Origin: Hedera helix
Taxonomy: Eukaryota; Streptophyta; Magnoliopsida; Apiales; Araliaceae
NCBI GenBank assembly: GCA_947179155.2
Contig: OX359282.1
Coordinates: 21,049,010 to 21,113,009 of the forward strand
Length of the DNA stretch: 64,000 bases
Direction of reading: 5' to 3'
The stretch's first letter is position 1. Every line of letters begins with the position of its first letter. The notes beneath the pieces are model-generated. The model was given only the letters and a program-made list of their open reading frames with translations. It was not told the DNA's origin and ran no database searches. The translations under genes were made by a program, and so were the position numbers. Positions 1 to 11,544 of this stretch are shown piece by piece.

Positions 1-1622
1 AAGAAAAAAAAAAGAAAAAGAAGGAGAGAGAGATCGCGCGGGAGAGAGAGAGAGTTCGGTTTTTGCTAGTTTCAAGCCATAAATCTCTTGTATTGTGCTA
101 GGTAATCTAGTCTTCTTGTAGTGTTGTCCGATTTGTGGAATATAGAAGCGTTAATCGGCATTTTGCAAGGTGAAATGAGTGCATTCTTGAGTTTTTTGTT
201 GTATTGTTAGTATAATATTGTGATTGGTGTTTTTGATGTAGTTTATTGTTACATATTGGTAATGATCCGTGGATTAGGGGTTGATTAGCGAGGGTTCCAT
301 CGGAACATAATTCCTCCTAACGCCCCGATGACATCCGTACGGTGATTTGTTCGTTCGTTATGGTGATAAGTAATGTGTAATGTGATTTGGGCGATATTTG
401 GGTTATATAAAGTGATAGCAAATGTTTAGAGCTTGTTAGATTTGTTTTAGTGTTGGTTATGCTGTGATGGGATGGTTGTGAGCCTAGGGAGGAGATCCTA
501 GTGGTCGAATCCCGATGATGGACGTTTTGGGTGTATGTAATCGTGGCATAGGGTCCATGGCGATGTATTTGTAATATCGGGCCTTAACGCGATATCAATC
601 GTGATCGGGTTAAGGCCCCGTGATAAATAAAAATATGTGATTGTGGGTGTTTGGGGTTGTCTGGATGGCTTACATGCCCGTAGATAACCCCGACACGTTT
701 TGGGATGTATGTTTTAATTTACGACACGAAAAAAATGGTTTTCAAAATAAGGCAAATAATGAAGATTTTATAAAATCAAGCAAATTTAGGATATTAGATT
801 CACGAGGTTTAAAGGTTAAGTGTTTTGGTAAACTTTAATCCATAATTGATGAATAGGCTTTAGTTGGTTTTAAAACGTCACAAAAAACGATTTTGCAAAT
901 AAATAAATGTTTTCATTAAACTTTGTGCATAGGGTTAAAGAGTTCTAGAAGTTGCCCTCGATTTATTTATATTAACTGTTAGAAGGCAATGTATAGTCTC
1001 GATTCCTATTTGACAAAAGTTTAAAACTATTGTTTTCTAAAATGACATCTAAATAAAAATCCTCAACGCTTTCGAAATTAAAATCAATCTTTCTCATAAA
1101 AAGCGAAGCTTCGTCATTTGGGTCAAAGAAACGTCCAAAACACTTTCCAGATAACACTTTTGCCATATAAAAATAAAAGCGAACTTTTATGCAAAACGCA
1201 CCACAAACATTCATCTAGGCACGCACGCACACACACGCAAACCACACATTTTAGGATTTAAAAAGGATAGGAAAATATCAAGATTGCGGTAACCGTGTTT
1301 CACGGAAGTCGGGGGGTGCCTAACACCTTCCCCTCGCTTAAGCAAGCCCCCGAACTCTATGAATCTCGGTTTGCGGACCAATTAATCGGAGTCACATATG
1401 AGCCAGCGATTACGAAAACAAATTCGGATGAGTTGGTACATCCATTTCAAATATACCAACTGGCGACTCTGGTCAATTGGCTCATAAAAAATCGATCTTT
1501 CAAAACCCGTCGACACTAAGCCGACCCTTTTCAAAAGTCACATCTCAAAATAAAAGGCTAAAATTGGAAAGGGACATTTTTTAAATAATAAAAAACGAAA
1601 CGGCGAAATCCCGGCGTCGACA
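1..1622 (+). mobile_element. 3' part of a Tat-like LTR (copy B-left)
   Basis: The interval is the reverse complement of much of the LTR at 54738-56989. Both end in the same GGCGTCGACA terminus (at 1622 here) and share a highly similar block at about 970-1520; the rest is more diverged. I set the orientation from the right copy, where a polypurine tract lies next to the opposite LTR end. The 5' end lies outside the window. There is no primer site after 1622, only 15 bases before the Athila LTR, so this is a 3' LTR, a solo LTR or a truncated element. No host gene is seen. Confidence 0.75.
1293..1333 (+). other. Two consecutive hairpins in the Tat-like LTR
   Basis: CCGTG-TTT-CACGG (1293-1305) is followed by a G-rich hairpin at 1311-1333: GGGG and GGTG pair with CACC and CCCC around a CCTAA loop, with a TT bulge. 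The same pair is present inverted at 55024-55064. The surrounding block also stays open as a frame of about 70 residues in both copies, but I regard RNA structure as the likelier reason for its conservation. Confidence 0.55.
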
Positions 1623-1637
1623 GTGTGTATGTGACAG

Positions 1638-2842
1638 TCGTTTTCACGATTGATATTTTCGTGCAAGTATACACGACCTTCAAGTAGTAAAGAGTAAATC
1701 TAAGTCGATCCCATAGAGAGTTATATTAAGGTTATCTGCATAGCAAACTTGATGCAATCTAATCCAATTTAAACTATGATCAATGATGGTGAGCTTTTGT
1801 TAACACAATATCCTAAAATAATTAAAACTTAGCAACAAAGATTCGATTTAAACAAGCTAAGATCACAACTTCACTCACTACCTCATTTAACTTTCACACC
1901 CTTCTTTTCAATGCTAAGATCGTCCGAATGATAACCAGAGAAAATAAGCAACCAATAACCTCTTTCGAGAGTTAAAAGATTCACACCCTACTAATTAGCT
2001 TACTATATTCCTATGTGACCTAACTTAGCAAGACGACAATAAAAGCAACTCTCAACAAGGCTACACAAGGCACACCGGTATATTCCTATCCGAGATACAA
2101 ATTAGGCACTCCATCCGAAGATAAAGCTTCCTACAAGTGCTATCATGCTTTAGGTCGAGTTATTTAATTCATTTTTCAATATCATAAACAACCACACATT
2201 ACATACAAGGTACATAATCCAATCATGAAGAACAAATCATGATAACCATTCATTAGCAATCCATTCACATCAAAAAGAGAGATATTCAATTAAAATCAAG
2301 TAATGAGCTCCATTATGATCCTAGAAATGAAGTTAGTTCATAGCTAAATGACTAAAAATCATTAACAAGTTGCTCATTAGACTTAAACTACACAACATGA
2401 AGATAAATCAAATGAATGAAACCCCTTATAACACAAGTCTCAAGCACTTAAACTCCCTTCAAATGTAGCAATCCAAGCTTGATGAATCTTCTTGTTCTTG
2501 AGCTTAACACCAATCCAAGTTGCTTTGAAAGCTAGAAGAAATGAAGAAAAACTGCTTTGGTGCGTAAAAATCTGATCTCCTAGGGTTAGCCACCTTCCCA
2601 CTTAAGTAGGAAAAATCCCGTCAAAAAACAGCATGGCCGACCGCTGCGGCGGTCATATCCACCGCTGCGGCGGCGGTCCTGACTGAAAATTACCAAAATG
2701 CCTTTTTAGCTCAAAAACCCTACAAAACACAGAAGAGACATTATGAACCCTAAAAACATAAATATACGCATAAATAACTCTCAAAAACTCACAAATCATT
2801 AAACTAGAAGTACTAATTCGCAGGTATAAAACCCACTCATCA
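1638..2842 (-). repeat. Element A 3' LTR
   Basis: Matches 11545-12748 over its full length. In element orientation it starts TGATGAG right after the polypurine tract and ends GAAAACGA rather than the usual CA. It contains two copies of a GC-rich hairpin motif (2640-2653 and 2661-2677). Confidence 0.9.
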
Positions 2843-2857
2843 AATACCCCCAAACTT
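2843..2857 (-). other. Polypurine tract of element A
   Basis: On the minus strand AAGTTTGGGGGTATT directly precedes the LTR start TGATGAG. It would prime plus-strand DNA synthesis. Two similar tracts occur further inside the 3' UTR (about 3539-3550 and 3912-3923). Confidence 0.85.
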
Positions 2858-3987
2858 AAGTATTTGCTTGTCCTCGAGCAAAACAGTAGAGCATAAACAA
2901 AATAACTAATAAAAAATACTAAACCAGACATGACTTGAAATCATAGCCTCAAGAAATAACTGCAACAGCTAAGACAAATCATAATGCAGAACAAAGTCTA
3001 ATATTTCAACAAAATTTCCAAGCTCACGAATGCCCCTGATCCGCTTTACGTGTGTATGTGTAAAACCCAATGTTTAAAATTAGTCAGAGCTTAGATGAAC
3101 TTAACGAAAAAATGCCATGAGCTATTTAACTTTAATCCACATAACCCAAACAATCTCAACCAAACAAGGCAATAATATAAGAACAGGGTCTCTCGAATTT
3201 AAACAAGAAAAGATAAACATATTTTTATAAACACAGGCGAGTGCGTTTTACGCTCCGTCTCACCTTGACTGACAAGCTTGACTGTGCAATGTCTAAATCT
3301 ATTAAGCTTTTCAGAGCTACCCATGTATCAAGCTTTTAATCAGTGACTCCCAAACAAGTTGGTTTTAGGGCACTAGGTGGAAAGACACCCCAACGGATTT
3401 AATCACTCGAGTAGCAAATGCCACAAAATTAGACTAATCAAACTTTTTATTATACAAAGAACATAACTATATATATATATATATATTTTTTTCTTTTATT
3501 TTATTTTATTTTATTTTTGAAGAACAAAAATCCGAGATCCCCCCAAACTTATATACGAGCCTACATTTAGCGCTCAGAAAGGGTTTTAAGAAATTTAACA
3601 GCTTAACTCTCAAACAAATTATCATACCAGTTCTCTAAACACAAACTAATCAACATAAGGGATTACAACTGTGCATGATGAAAAAGGCAAGATCATTGGC
3701 ATTGTTAACTCGAATCAGTCGCTAAAATAAAGACTATGATTGCAATTTGATTTTACTTAAACGAGCACTATGGCAACACATCATATCATCGGCTAAAACT
3801 CAAAATCACAACTAAAGTCTGGAAAACTACTAATAAATATCATAAGCATAACAGCTACGAAACTACCCAAGCACTAATTAAAGATAAGAACAAATAGAAA
3901 CAGAGAAACAAACCCCCAAACTTAAACATGACAATGCCCTCATTGGAAAGATAAAGAATTTAAAATTGAGGACTCTCCTGAATTGAA
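2858..3987 (-). other. Element A 3' untranslated region
   Basis: About 1.1 kb between the env-like frame and the polypurine tract with no coding potential. It holds two internal polypurine-like tracts, a GCGTAAAACGC motif near 3244-3256, the conserved module at 3311-3424 and a TA/TTTTA low-complexity stretch at about 3468-3520. Confidence 0.7.
3311..3424 (-). other. Conserved 3' UTR module (Athila copy)
   Basis: About 114 bp that aligns almost end to end with three copies in the Tat-like element at 60371-60848. Shared landmarks are GACTCCCAAA, TTTAGGGCA, an AGGTG..AAAGACACC hairpin and a closing stem GCTAC/GTAGC. It is antisense to the + strand in both elements, so it lies in the same position of both transcripts (3' UTR). 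No coding role is seen. Confidence 0.7.
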
Positions 3988-5139
3988 TTAGGCATTTGCA
4001 TCTTCGTCAGGAGAATCCTGAGGGTAGTAAGGAATCACTGGCGGGCTGGGGAACTGCAAAGGGTTTGGACCAGTATTCAACCCCGTCCTCTCGAACATCT
4101 CAGCAAGAGCTGCAGTGGAATTTGCATTAAACTGCATCATAGTGTTAACTTGTTGAGCGACATAAGTAATTTGGCGAGAGTGGCGGGATTCCCTTCGCAA
4201 GAGTTGCACCTCCGTCGCAATGGATGCTAGAGATGGTTGATTGGCGGCGTCATCCTCCTCCTGTTGATCATCCGCAAAGAGCTCTTCCGTATTGGGAGAC
4301 TAAGCCTCCAATATAAAACCGGCTCCAGTCGGATTAGCTGGGGCCCCATCCCACTGATTATAGTGACGAATCAACCGAGAGTCGATTGGGATTTTGGGCT
4401 GCTACAGAGGTTCATCTGCAGACCATGCAACTCTAGCAAATTGGAACAAGCCACAAATCAGAGAAGGATGCGGCAAACCACCCGGAGTACCCCCGTGGAG
4501 AGTGCGTTTGATTGATCCGAGAATAACCCGCCCCACGTTGATGCTTATCCGGTTGACCAAGCAATACAATAGCACCGCCCTGGATATGATCACTTCGCTG
4601 ACGTGTGTGGTGGGGAGCAATTTGGCACAAATAAAATAATACCATGCTTTGCCAATCCTGCTCAGGAATCGATGCGAAAATAACCGGGGCGCCCCATCCT
4701 TTAGAGTCCATTTGGCATCAGGCTGACACAAGCCTCGAAGCACGTCGTTTAGATTGAGGTGCTCGGTCTTGTAGGAGGTATATTCGTCCATCTCTTCTAG
4801 GTGGGGAATGTGATAGAACTCGTTTATCTGCTCAGCCCCAAAATGCACATCCACACCCCGAATGCGCACCACATTGACATTCTCCTTTGCATTGGCGTAA
4901 AATTCTTTGACAATTGAAATGCATGCCGGCTCAGGCTGTTCGGTGAAATTGTTCCAATGCTTTTAAGTTATCATATGGCACAAGCGTCCATCATTGTTAT
5001 TCGGAAGGAGGCCTCGCTCTGGGAGAATCGTTTTCCCTTCTATTACTTCATGATACCTCTTCTCCACCTCTTCGCTAACAAAACGATGAGCATCATATGT
5101 GGCGCGAGATGTTTGCCCACGTTGTCGTTTAGGAGCCAT
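3988..5139 (-). pseudogene. Athila env-like third frame, with three internal stops
   Basis: One continuous frame of 384 codons can be followed from an ATG at 5139 to the stop at 3988, interrupted by TAA at 4963-4965, TAG at 4402-4404 and TAG at 4300-4302, with no frameshift. The middle part has the VRIRGVDVHF and QINEFYHIP type of sequence found in the extra 3' protein of Athila elements (often annotated as a putative plant transposon protein). The N-terminus is basic; the C-terminal 70 residues are Q/N- and P-rich. I see no clear signal peptide or membrane anchor, so an envelope role is only the conventional name. It lies downstream of integrase, as in Athila. Confidence 0.75.
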
Positions 5140-6073
5140 GGCCGTTCAATGCAGTGCTAAGAATCGAAAACGAACCCAAACAGCAACCCAAACCACTGAA
5201 TTTGAAGCGAATCTTGGTTGAGGCAATTTGTCAAACAGTTGGCATGCACCCTTGAATTGAACAATGAACAAATCCTCCCCAAACCAAATTTTAGGCACCC
5301 AATTTAGGGGTTTTCACCAACACACCACACCACCAACCCTAATTCAAAGAAATCAAACGAAGTTTGCAACAAAAAAGGAAGAGATTTTGTACCCAAGTCG
5401 ACCGAGAGAACCTCCAAACTTCACGGTTGGCTAGGAGAGAGAGAGAAAGAGCAACCCTTTGTGGCTTGGATCCTCCGTGTGGCTTGGACTTGGAAGGAAT
5501 GCAGTTTGGTGCAAGAATTGGATGGGAGTGATGGTTGGGAGAGTTCAGGAATCACGGTTTTGAGAGGGAATGCCGAGCAAACTGTTAGATTGAAATAAAC
5601 CTCGAACGGGTTATATTTTTTTTTTCTGAAATTCCGAACGATCGCTGCGGTGGTCATATTCACCGCTGCGGCGGTGAAACATTCTAATTAAAAAAATTAT
5701 AGCATGGGTGACCACCGCTGCGGCGGTTAAAGCTGCTGCCAGATTTTTTTTTTTTTTTTTTCTTTTTCAACTGATTCCACATTGAAGCATTGCCTTGATA
5801 GTACCTGAAAGTTTAACATAGATGCATCAAAAACTTAATAACTAATCACAATTTTAACTCAAAAACATAAAAATTGCAATTAGTTATAAAGCTAACTTTT
5901 AATTAAAAGCAATATTATACTAATATACTATATCAAAAGTATTTAGCCAATCAAATTAAAGCAAAAATGACTAAATATAAAATGTAATGCAGATAAAACT
6001 TTATTGACAATAAAAATGGGTTGCCTCCCATATAGCGCTTCATTTAAAGTCTTGGGCTTGACTACTTCCTGAA
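5140..6073 (-). other. Spacer between integrase and env-like frame of element A
   Basis: Non-coding. It contains three copies of the GC-rich hairpin ACCGC-TGCG-GCGGT (5641-5654 with wobble pairs, 5662-5675, 5714-5727), also present in the LTRs, plus a T-run at about 5743-5761. A subgenomic promoter or splice acceptor for the env-like frame could lie here but I cannot identify one. Confidence 0.6.
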
Positions 6074-7231
6074 TCATTGCGGGTCGGCGAGAACGATAGA
6101 AACTTTTTGTCGATCCACCGCACCCCCCATGTATTGCCTAAGACGTTGGCCGTTGACCTTGAATGTGTTCAACGTTGTGGCATCTTCTAATTCAACCGCA
6201 CCGTGCGGGAATACATTTTTGACAGTGAAGGGACCCGACCATCTGGATTTCAGCTTTCCCAGGAAGAGTCTCAACCGGGAATTATATAGAAGCACTTTCT
6301 GGCCAATGTCGAACTTCCTCTCCACAATTTTCTGATCATGCCATCGTTTGGTCTTTTCCTTATAAATTTTTGCGTTCTCATACGCTTGGAGGCGGAATTC
6401 ATCCATGTCGTTCAATTGAAGCATCCTTTTCTCACCGGCCGCATGTAATTCAAAACTGAGCTTTTTGATGGCCCAATACGCATGATGCTCAAGTTCAACC
6501 GATAAGTGGCAAGATTTTCCGAAAACCAAGCGATATGGTGACATTCCAATTGGTGATTTGAAAGCCGTTCTGTATTCCCATAACGCTTCATCCAATTTCC
6601 TAAACCAATCCTTCCTGTTGGGATTCACCGTCTTTTCTAAAATCCGCTTTATTTCTCTGTTAGAGACTTCTGCTTGACCACTGGTTTGCGGATGATAGGC
6701 CGTAACAATTTTATGGGAGACCCCATATTTAGCAAGGAGAGCAGCGAAATACTTGTTGCAAAAATGTGAACCTCCATCACTAATAATAGCCTGTGGAGTG
6801 CCAAAGCGCGAAAAGATGTTCTTCCGTAAGAAGTTAAGGTCGACTTTCGAATCATTGGTCGGTAGAGCAACAACTTCGACCCATTTAGATACATAGTCCA
6901 CAACGACTTGTATGTATTGGTTGTTATAAGACGACGGGAATGGTCCCATGAAGTCTATGCCCCAAACGTCAAAATTTTCAATTTCTTGAATGCTATTCAG
7001 GGGCATTTCATGTCTCCGAGAGATATTACCCGTTCTTTGGCACTTGTCGCATCTTGATACAAAGGAATGGGCGTCTTTAAACAAATATGGCCAATAGAAC
7101 CCAGATTGTAGGACTTTTGCCGCTGTTCTCTCCCCACCGAAATGTCGTCCATAATCAGATGAATGACAGTGATGAAGAATATCCCTCATTTCTTCTTGAG
7201 GCACACACCCCTCAATAATTGGTCTGCGCAT
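6074..7231 (-). pseudogene. pol: Athila integrase (pol C-terminal part)
   Basis: An open 385-residue segment containing the whole integrase. The HHCC zinc domain is near residues 22-65 (HCHSSDYGRHFGG then CDKC). The catalytic core has Asp in WGIDFMGPF, Asp in IISDGG and Glu in GQAEVSNREIK, so the DDE triad looks intact. The C-terminal part ends in a GPFTV..VFPHGAVELED fold without a chromodomain, as expected for Athila. It should insert the element cDNA into chromosomal DNA. It is not in frame with the RNase H part upstream: the join at about 7190-7230 needs a frameshift, so it cannot be made from this copy as one polyprotein. Confidence 0.88.
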
Positions 7232-8285
7232 TGCTTGAACAGGAAAGGATCATCCCATACAAAGAACCAGACGTCACTTAAGAACTTTTTCCGTTGCTGA
7301 TAGCTTAAATCCGGGGGAGTCACATTGCTCAAAATGAAATTCGCGAAATCCGCATACCAAGGTAATTTGCTGTGCACAGTAAACAGCTGCTCATCCGAAA
7401 AATGCTCATTAATCACCTTACCATCCTTCTTAGCCTGCTCCGGATTTTCTAATCTAGAAAGATGATCCGACACTTGGTTCTCTGAACCCTTCTTGTCTCG
7501 AATTTCCAGATCAAACTCTTGGAGAAGAAGAATCCATCTTATAAGTCTGGGCTTTGCATCTTTCTTGAAAATCAGATATCTAATATCCACGTGATCAGTA
7601 TAAACCATAACTTTTGTTCCAACGAGATATGACCTAAATTTGTCGAAAGCGTATACAACTGCTAAAAGTTCTTTCTCGGTGGTGGTGTAATTTAACTGAG
7701 CATCTGTTAAGGTCTTGCTGGCATAATAGATAACATGAAAGATCTTTTCCTTGCGTGACCCAACACTGCCCCAACTGCAAAATCACTAGCATCGCACATC
7801 AATTCGAATGGTACAGACCAATCTGGTACTACAATTACGGGTGCAGATGTTAGTTTTGTTTTCAATAGCTCAAAGGCCTGTAAACAGTCTTCATCGAATT
7901 TGAATTGGACCTCTTTTTCTAATAGGCTACACAAAGGCTTCGATATTTTGGAGAAGTCCTTGATAAATCGTCTTTAAAAGCCCGCATGACCTAAAAAACT
8001 ACGCACCCCCTTAACAGTTGTAGGTGGTGGTAATTTCTCAATTGTCTCCAGCTTTACCTTGTCAACCTTCAATCCTTTTTCTGAGACTTTGTGTCCAAGG
8101 ATAATCCCTTCCTGTACCATGAAATGACATTTTTCCCAGTTTAGAATTAGATTCGTCTCTACATAGCGTTTCAGCACAAGAATCAAGTTCTCTAGGCACA
8201 ACTCAAAAGAGTCCCCGAATACAGAGAAATTGTCCATGAAGACTTCCACATTATGCTCCACAATGCCAGAAAAGATGGCCATCAT
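7186..8285 (-). pseudogene. pol: Athila reverse transcriptase C-terminal half and RNase H, broken
   Basis: Three open pieces in shifting frames. 7974-8285 covers the RT palm and thumb; its catalytic box reads FMDN where FMDD is expected, so the second catalytic aspartate is changed. A TAA at 7974-7976 replaces a tyrosine codon. 7707-7934 holds the start of RNase H (CDASDFAVGAVL), then a frameshift near 7745-7770 leads into 7186-7608, with YTDH and the RNase H C-terminus (LEIRDKKGSENQVSDHLSR). The segment would copy RNA to DNA and remove the RNA. It is non-functional here. Confidence 0.85.
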
Positions 8286-10924
8286 TCACCTTTGAAATGT
8301 TGCCGGTGCATTGCAAAGCCCAAAGCTATCTGATTATAACCCGAGTAGCCATCCAGGAGACAGTAGTACTCGTGACCCGCCAGTCTGTCCAACATTTGGT
8401 CAATAAATGGCAATGAAAAGTGATCTTTTCTTGTAGCTTTGTTTAACTTTCTATAATCCATGCACACCCTCCAACCAGTCACTGTCCTTGTTGGAATCAA
8501 CTCATTCTGCTCATTCATCACAACTGTCATCCCTCCTTTCTTGGGCACACATTGGACAGGGCTCACCCATGCACTGTCGGAGATAGGATATATGATCCCA
8601 GCATCTAGTAATTTTAGAATCTCCTTCTTAACAACCTCTTTCATAATAGGGTTGAGCCTTCTTTGATGCTCCACAGACGGCTTGCTGTCCTCTTCCATCA
8701 GAATCTTGTGCATACAGAAGGATGGACTAATGCCTTTAATGTCTGATATAGTCCACCCTAAAGCTGTTTTATACTTCCTCAGCACACTTAAAAGTTTACT
8801 TTCCTGTTCCTCGTTTAAAGCTGCAGATATTACAACAGGATAAGTGGATTCTTTTTCCAAAAATGCATACCTCAAATGATTTGGCAATGGTTTGAGCTCC
8901 AATATTGGTGCTTCCTCTTTAGATAGATTTGAAACAGAAGTTCCTACTTGTTCCAAAGCTTCATAGTGCGGTTTGAATTTGGCAAATCGAGGAAACGAAT
9001 CCAAATATTTCATGCATTCTGTATGAGTCGGATGTTCTGCAGTTGTGGTTCCAATGATCGAAGCTTCCAACGGATCAGAAACATAAGTTTTCATGAAAAC
9101 TTCATGGACAACCCTGTCAACCACATCGACTCTAAAGCACTCTTCGGAATCACTTGGAAACTTCATAGATTTGAAGACATTGAGCTTTATTTCTTGATCT
9201 TGTACCCTCATAGTGAGCTCTCCCTTCTGAACATAGATAATAGTTCTCCCTGTGGCTAGAAATGGATGCCCTAATATAATAGGGACTTCCCTGTCCTCCT
9301 CAAAGTCCAGAACTATAAAGTCAGCTGGAAAGATAAACTTGTCAACCTTTACCAGCACGTCTTCCACGATTCCTTTCGGGTATGTCAGAGATCTATCAGC
9401 AAGTTGTAGAGTAACACTAGTAGGCTTGGCTTTGTTCAACCCCAACTTCTTATAGATAGACAAGGGCATCAGATTGATGCTTGCTCCAAGATCACATAAA
9501 ACTTTTTCAGTAAATTCACTTCCAATAGAGCACGGAATGGTGAAACTCCCAGGGTCCTTTAGCTTGGGAGGAAGCTTATTCTGTAGAATTGCACTACATT
9601 CCTCGGTTAGAGCAACCGTCTCATAGTCACCAAGCTTTCTCTTCTTTGACAGTATATCCTTCATGAATTTTATATAGCTTGGCATTTGCTCCAAGGCTTC
9701 AGCAAATGGAATGTTGATGTGAAGCTTTTTCAATACCTCCAAGAATTTTGAAAACTGTTTATCCAATTTCTGCTTTTGCTGCCTTTGAGGAAATGGCATG
9801 GGTTGAACCCTTGGAAGGGTTTTGTTGACTATGGAACTTGGCTCTTGGACTTCCTCGACAATTTCAGGAGTCCCTTTTGTTATGTTCTCTGTCTCAACCA
9901 CTACTTCCTTTTCAATTAGAATTGGTGGTACAATGGTAGTTTCTCCAGTGGTATTCATTAAGGGTCTACCACTGCGCAGTGTGACTGCTTTGCATTGCTC
10001 CTTGCCATCCCTCTTTGGATTGACCTCAGTGTCACTAGGCAAAGTTCCTTGTGGACGATTGTTCATAGCACTAGCAAGTTGCCCCACTTGGTTTGCAAGG
10101 TTCCTTATAGCAATATCTTGGTTGTTGCTCCTTGTCTCATTTTGGGAAATGTATCTAGTCAGAAGTTCCTCCAAGTTAGCTTTCTTCTCTGTAAGAGGAG
10201 GAGGAGGAGCCTGTTGATGTTGTGGAGGTGATTGTTGTTGTTGTTGAGTTGGTTGTTGCTGCTGTGGATTGTAATCTTGATATCCTGGAGGATATGGCTG
10301 CCTTGAAGACGAAGATTGTCCTTGATTGTTGTTATTGCTCCACGAGAAATTTGGATGATTTCTCACTCCAGGATAATAATGTGTCGGCGCATTAGTGTTT
10401 TGTTGCCGATTGTAATTACTGACATATTGCACTGATTCTGCCTTGATGGCACATTGCTCACTAGGATGTTCCCCAGCGCATATTTCGCATATCACTGCTA
10501 CACTTTGCACAGGTTTTGTTCCCATATTGTCAATTTTTCGAGCAAGTGCAGCCACTTGTGCAGATAAAGATGTCACTGCATCCACTTCATGCATTCCCGC
10601 TTCTTTCCTTGAAGTGAACCTCTCAGCAGACCATTGATAATTATTTGCTGCCATGATTTCCAACAGTTCAAGCGCTTCATCATAACTCTTTCCCATTAAG
10701 GCTCCGCCAGCTGCAGCATCCACGCTTTGTCGGGTAGAATTTAATAAACCGTTATAGAATGTCTGGACTTGTAACCATTTAGGAATACCATGGTGGGGGC
10801 ATCTTCTGAGAAGATCCTTAAAACGCTCCCACGTCTCATAGAGAGAGTCCGCATCCTGTTGGCTAAAGGCTGTAATGTCATTTCGCATTCTTGCTGTTCT
10901 GGCAGGCGGAAAGAATTTAGCCAA
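8282..10924 (-). pseudogene. gag-pol: Athila gag (rest), protease and start of reverse transcriptase
   Basis: An open stretch of 880 residues in the same frame as the gag N-terminus upstream, separated from it by a single TAG at about 10943-10945 where a Trp codon is usual. In order: capsid-like gag (FFPPARTARMR, ETWERFKDLL), the Athila-type zinc knuckle CEICAGEHPSEQC (C-X2-C-X3-H-X4-C), a Q/P-rich linker, a conserved RPQGTLPSDTEVNPK segment, the aspartic protease with DLGASINLMP, and the RT fingers with RVCMDYRKLNKAT and LLDGYSGYNQIA. The RT is then cut by a deletion of roughly 20 codons just before FGLCNAP, with a frame change and a TGA. Confidence 0.88.
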
Positions 10925-10945
10925 GAATTTCTGAGCTAGATCAGC

Positions 10946-11392
10946 CTAGGTGCTAATGGAACCTGCTGGTAGAGAATGCAACCAACTCTTCGCCTTATCA
11001 TGCAAAGTGAAAGGGAACAGACGAAGTCTGAGAGCGTCTTCAAAAACTCCTTGATATCTGAACGTGTCACAGATTTCCAGAAATTTAACCAAATGATCAT
11101 TCGGGTCCTCATTAGGCAACCCACCGAACTGAACATGATTCTGAATCATTTGGAAAGTGCCCGGCCTAATCTCAAAGTTAGCAGCAACAATGGCTGACCT
11201 ATTGATGCTTGTATGAATATCGGTAACTTGCGGCATAGCATATTCCCGCAAAGTTTTATAATCTTCTTCTGCCATTGTATCTTGATGGTGAATACTTTGA
11301 CCCCTCTTTTCTTTTCGCAATACACGCAAAGTTCTTTCAATCTCAGGATCGAAAAGTACGAGATTTGGATCTTGAAAAGGAAGCATGCACAA
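10946..11392 (-). pseudogene. gag: Athila gag N-terminus
   Basis: 148 residues ending at a premature TAG. Features are MAEEDYKTLREYAMPQ and then NFEIRP..FQMIQNHVQFGGLPNEDPNDHLVKFLEICDTF, the characteristic start of Athila gag. The start is uncertain: the frame opens at 11392 but the second ATG (MAEED) fits family proteins better. The 5' LTR and primer site lie 120-150 bp upstream. Gag forms the virus-like particle that packages the RNA. Confidence 0.85.
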
Positions 11393-11513
11393 TCAAGAGT
11401 ACCTGGAAGAAAATAAAAACAAAAATAAAAATAAAACAAATTAGACAAATTTAACAGTTTAAACGAAGATTATATTGATAAAGCTTAATAATGCAGAGAA
11501 ATTAAATAAATAA

Positions 11514-11532
11514 CTCCTCGGCAACGGCGCCA
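11514..11532 (-). other. Primer binding site, tRNA-Asp type
   Basis: On the minus strand TGGCGCCGTTGCCGAGGAG, complementary to the 3' end of plant tRNA-Asp with one mismatch (A for G). It lies 12 bp from the 5' LTR, the normal position for starting minus-strand DNA synthesis. Confidence 0.88.
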
Positions 11533-11544
11533 AAAACTTTACGA

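Noticed and set aside
3988..5139. Calling this a true viral envelope gene
   Set aside because: No signal peptide or membrane anchor can be seen; only the position and the Athila-type domain support the env-like name.
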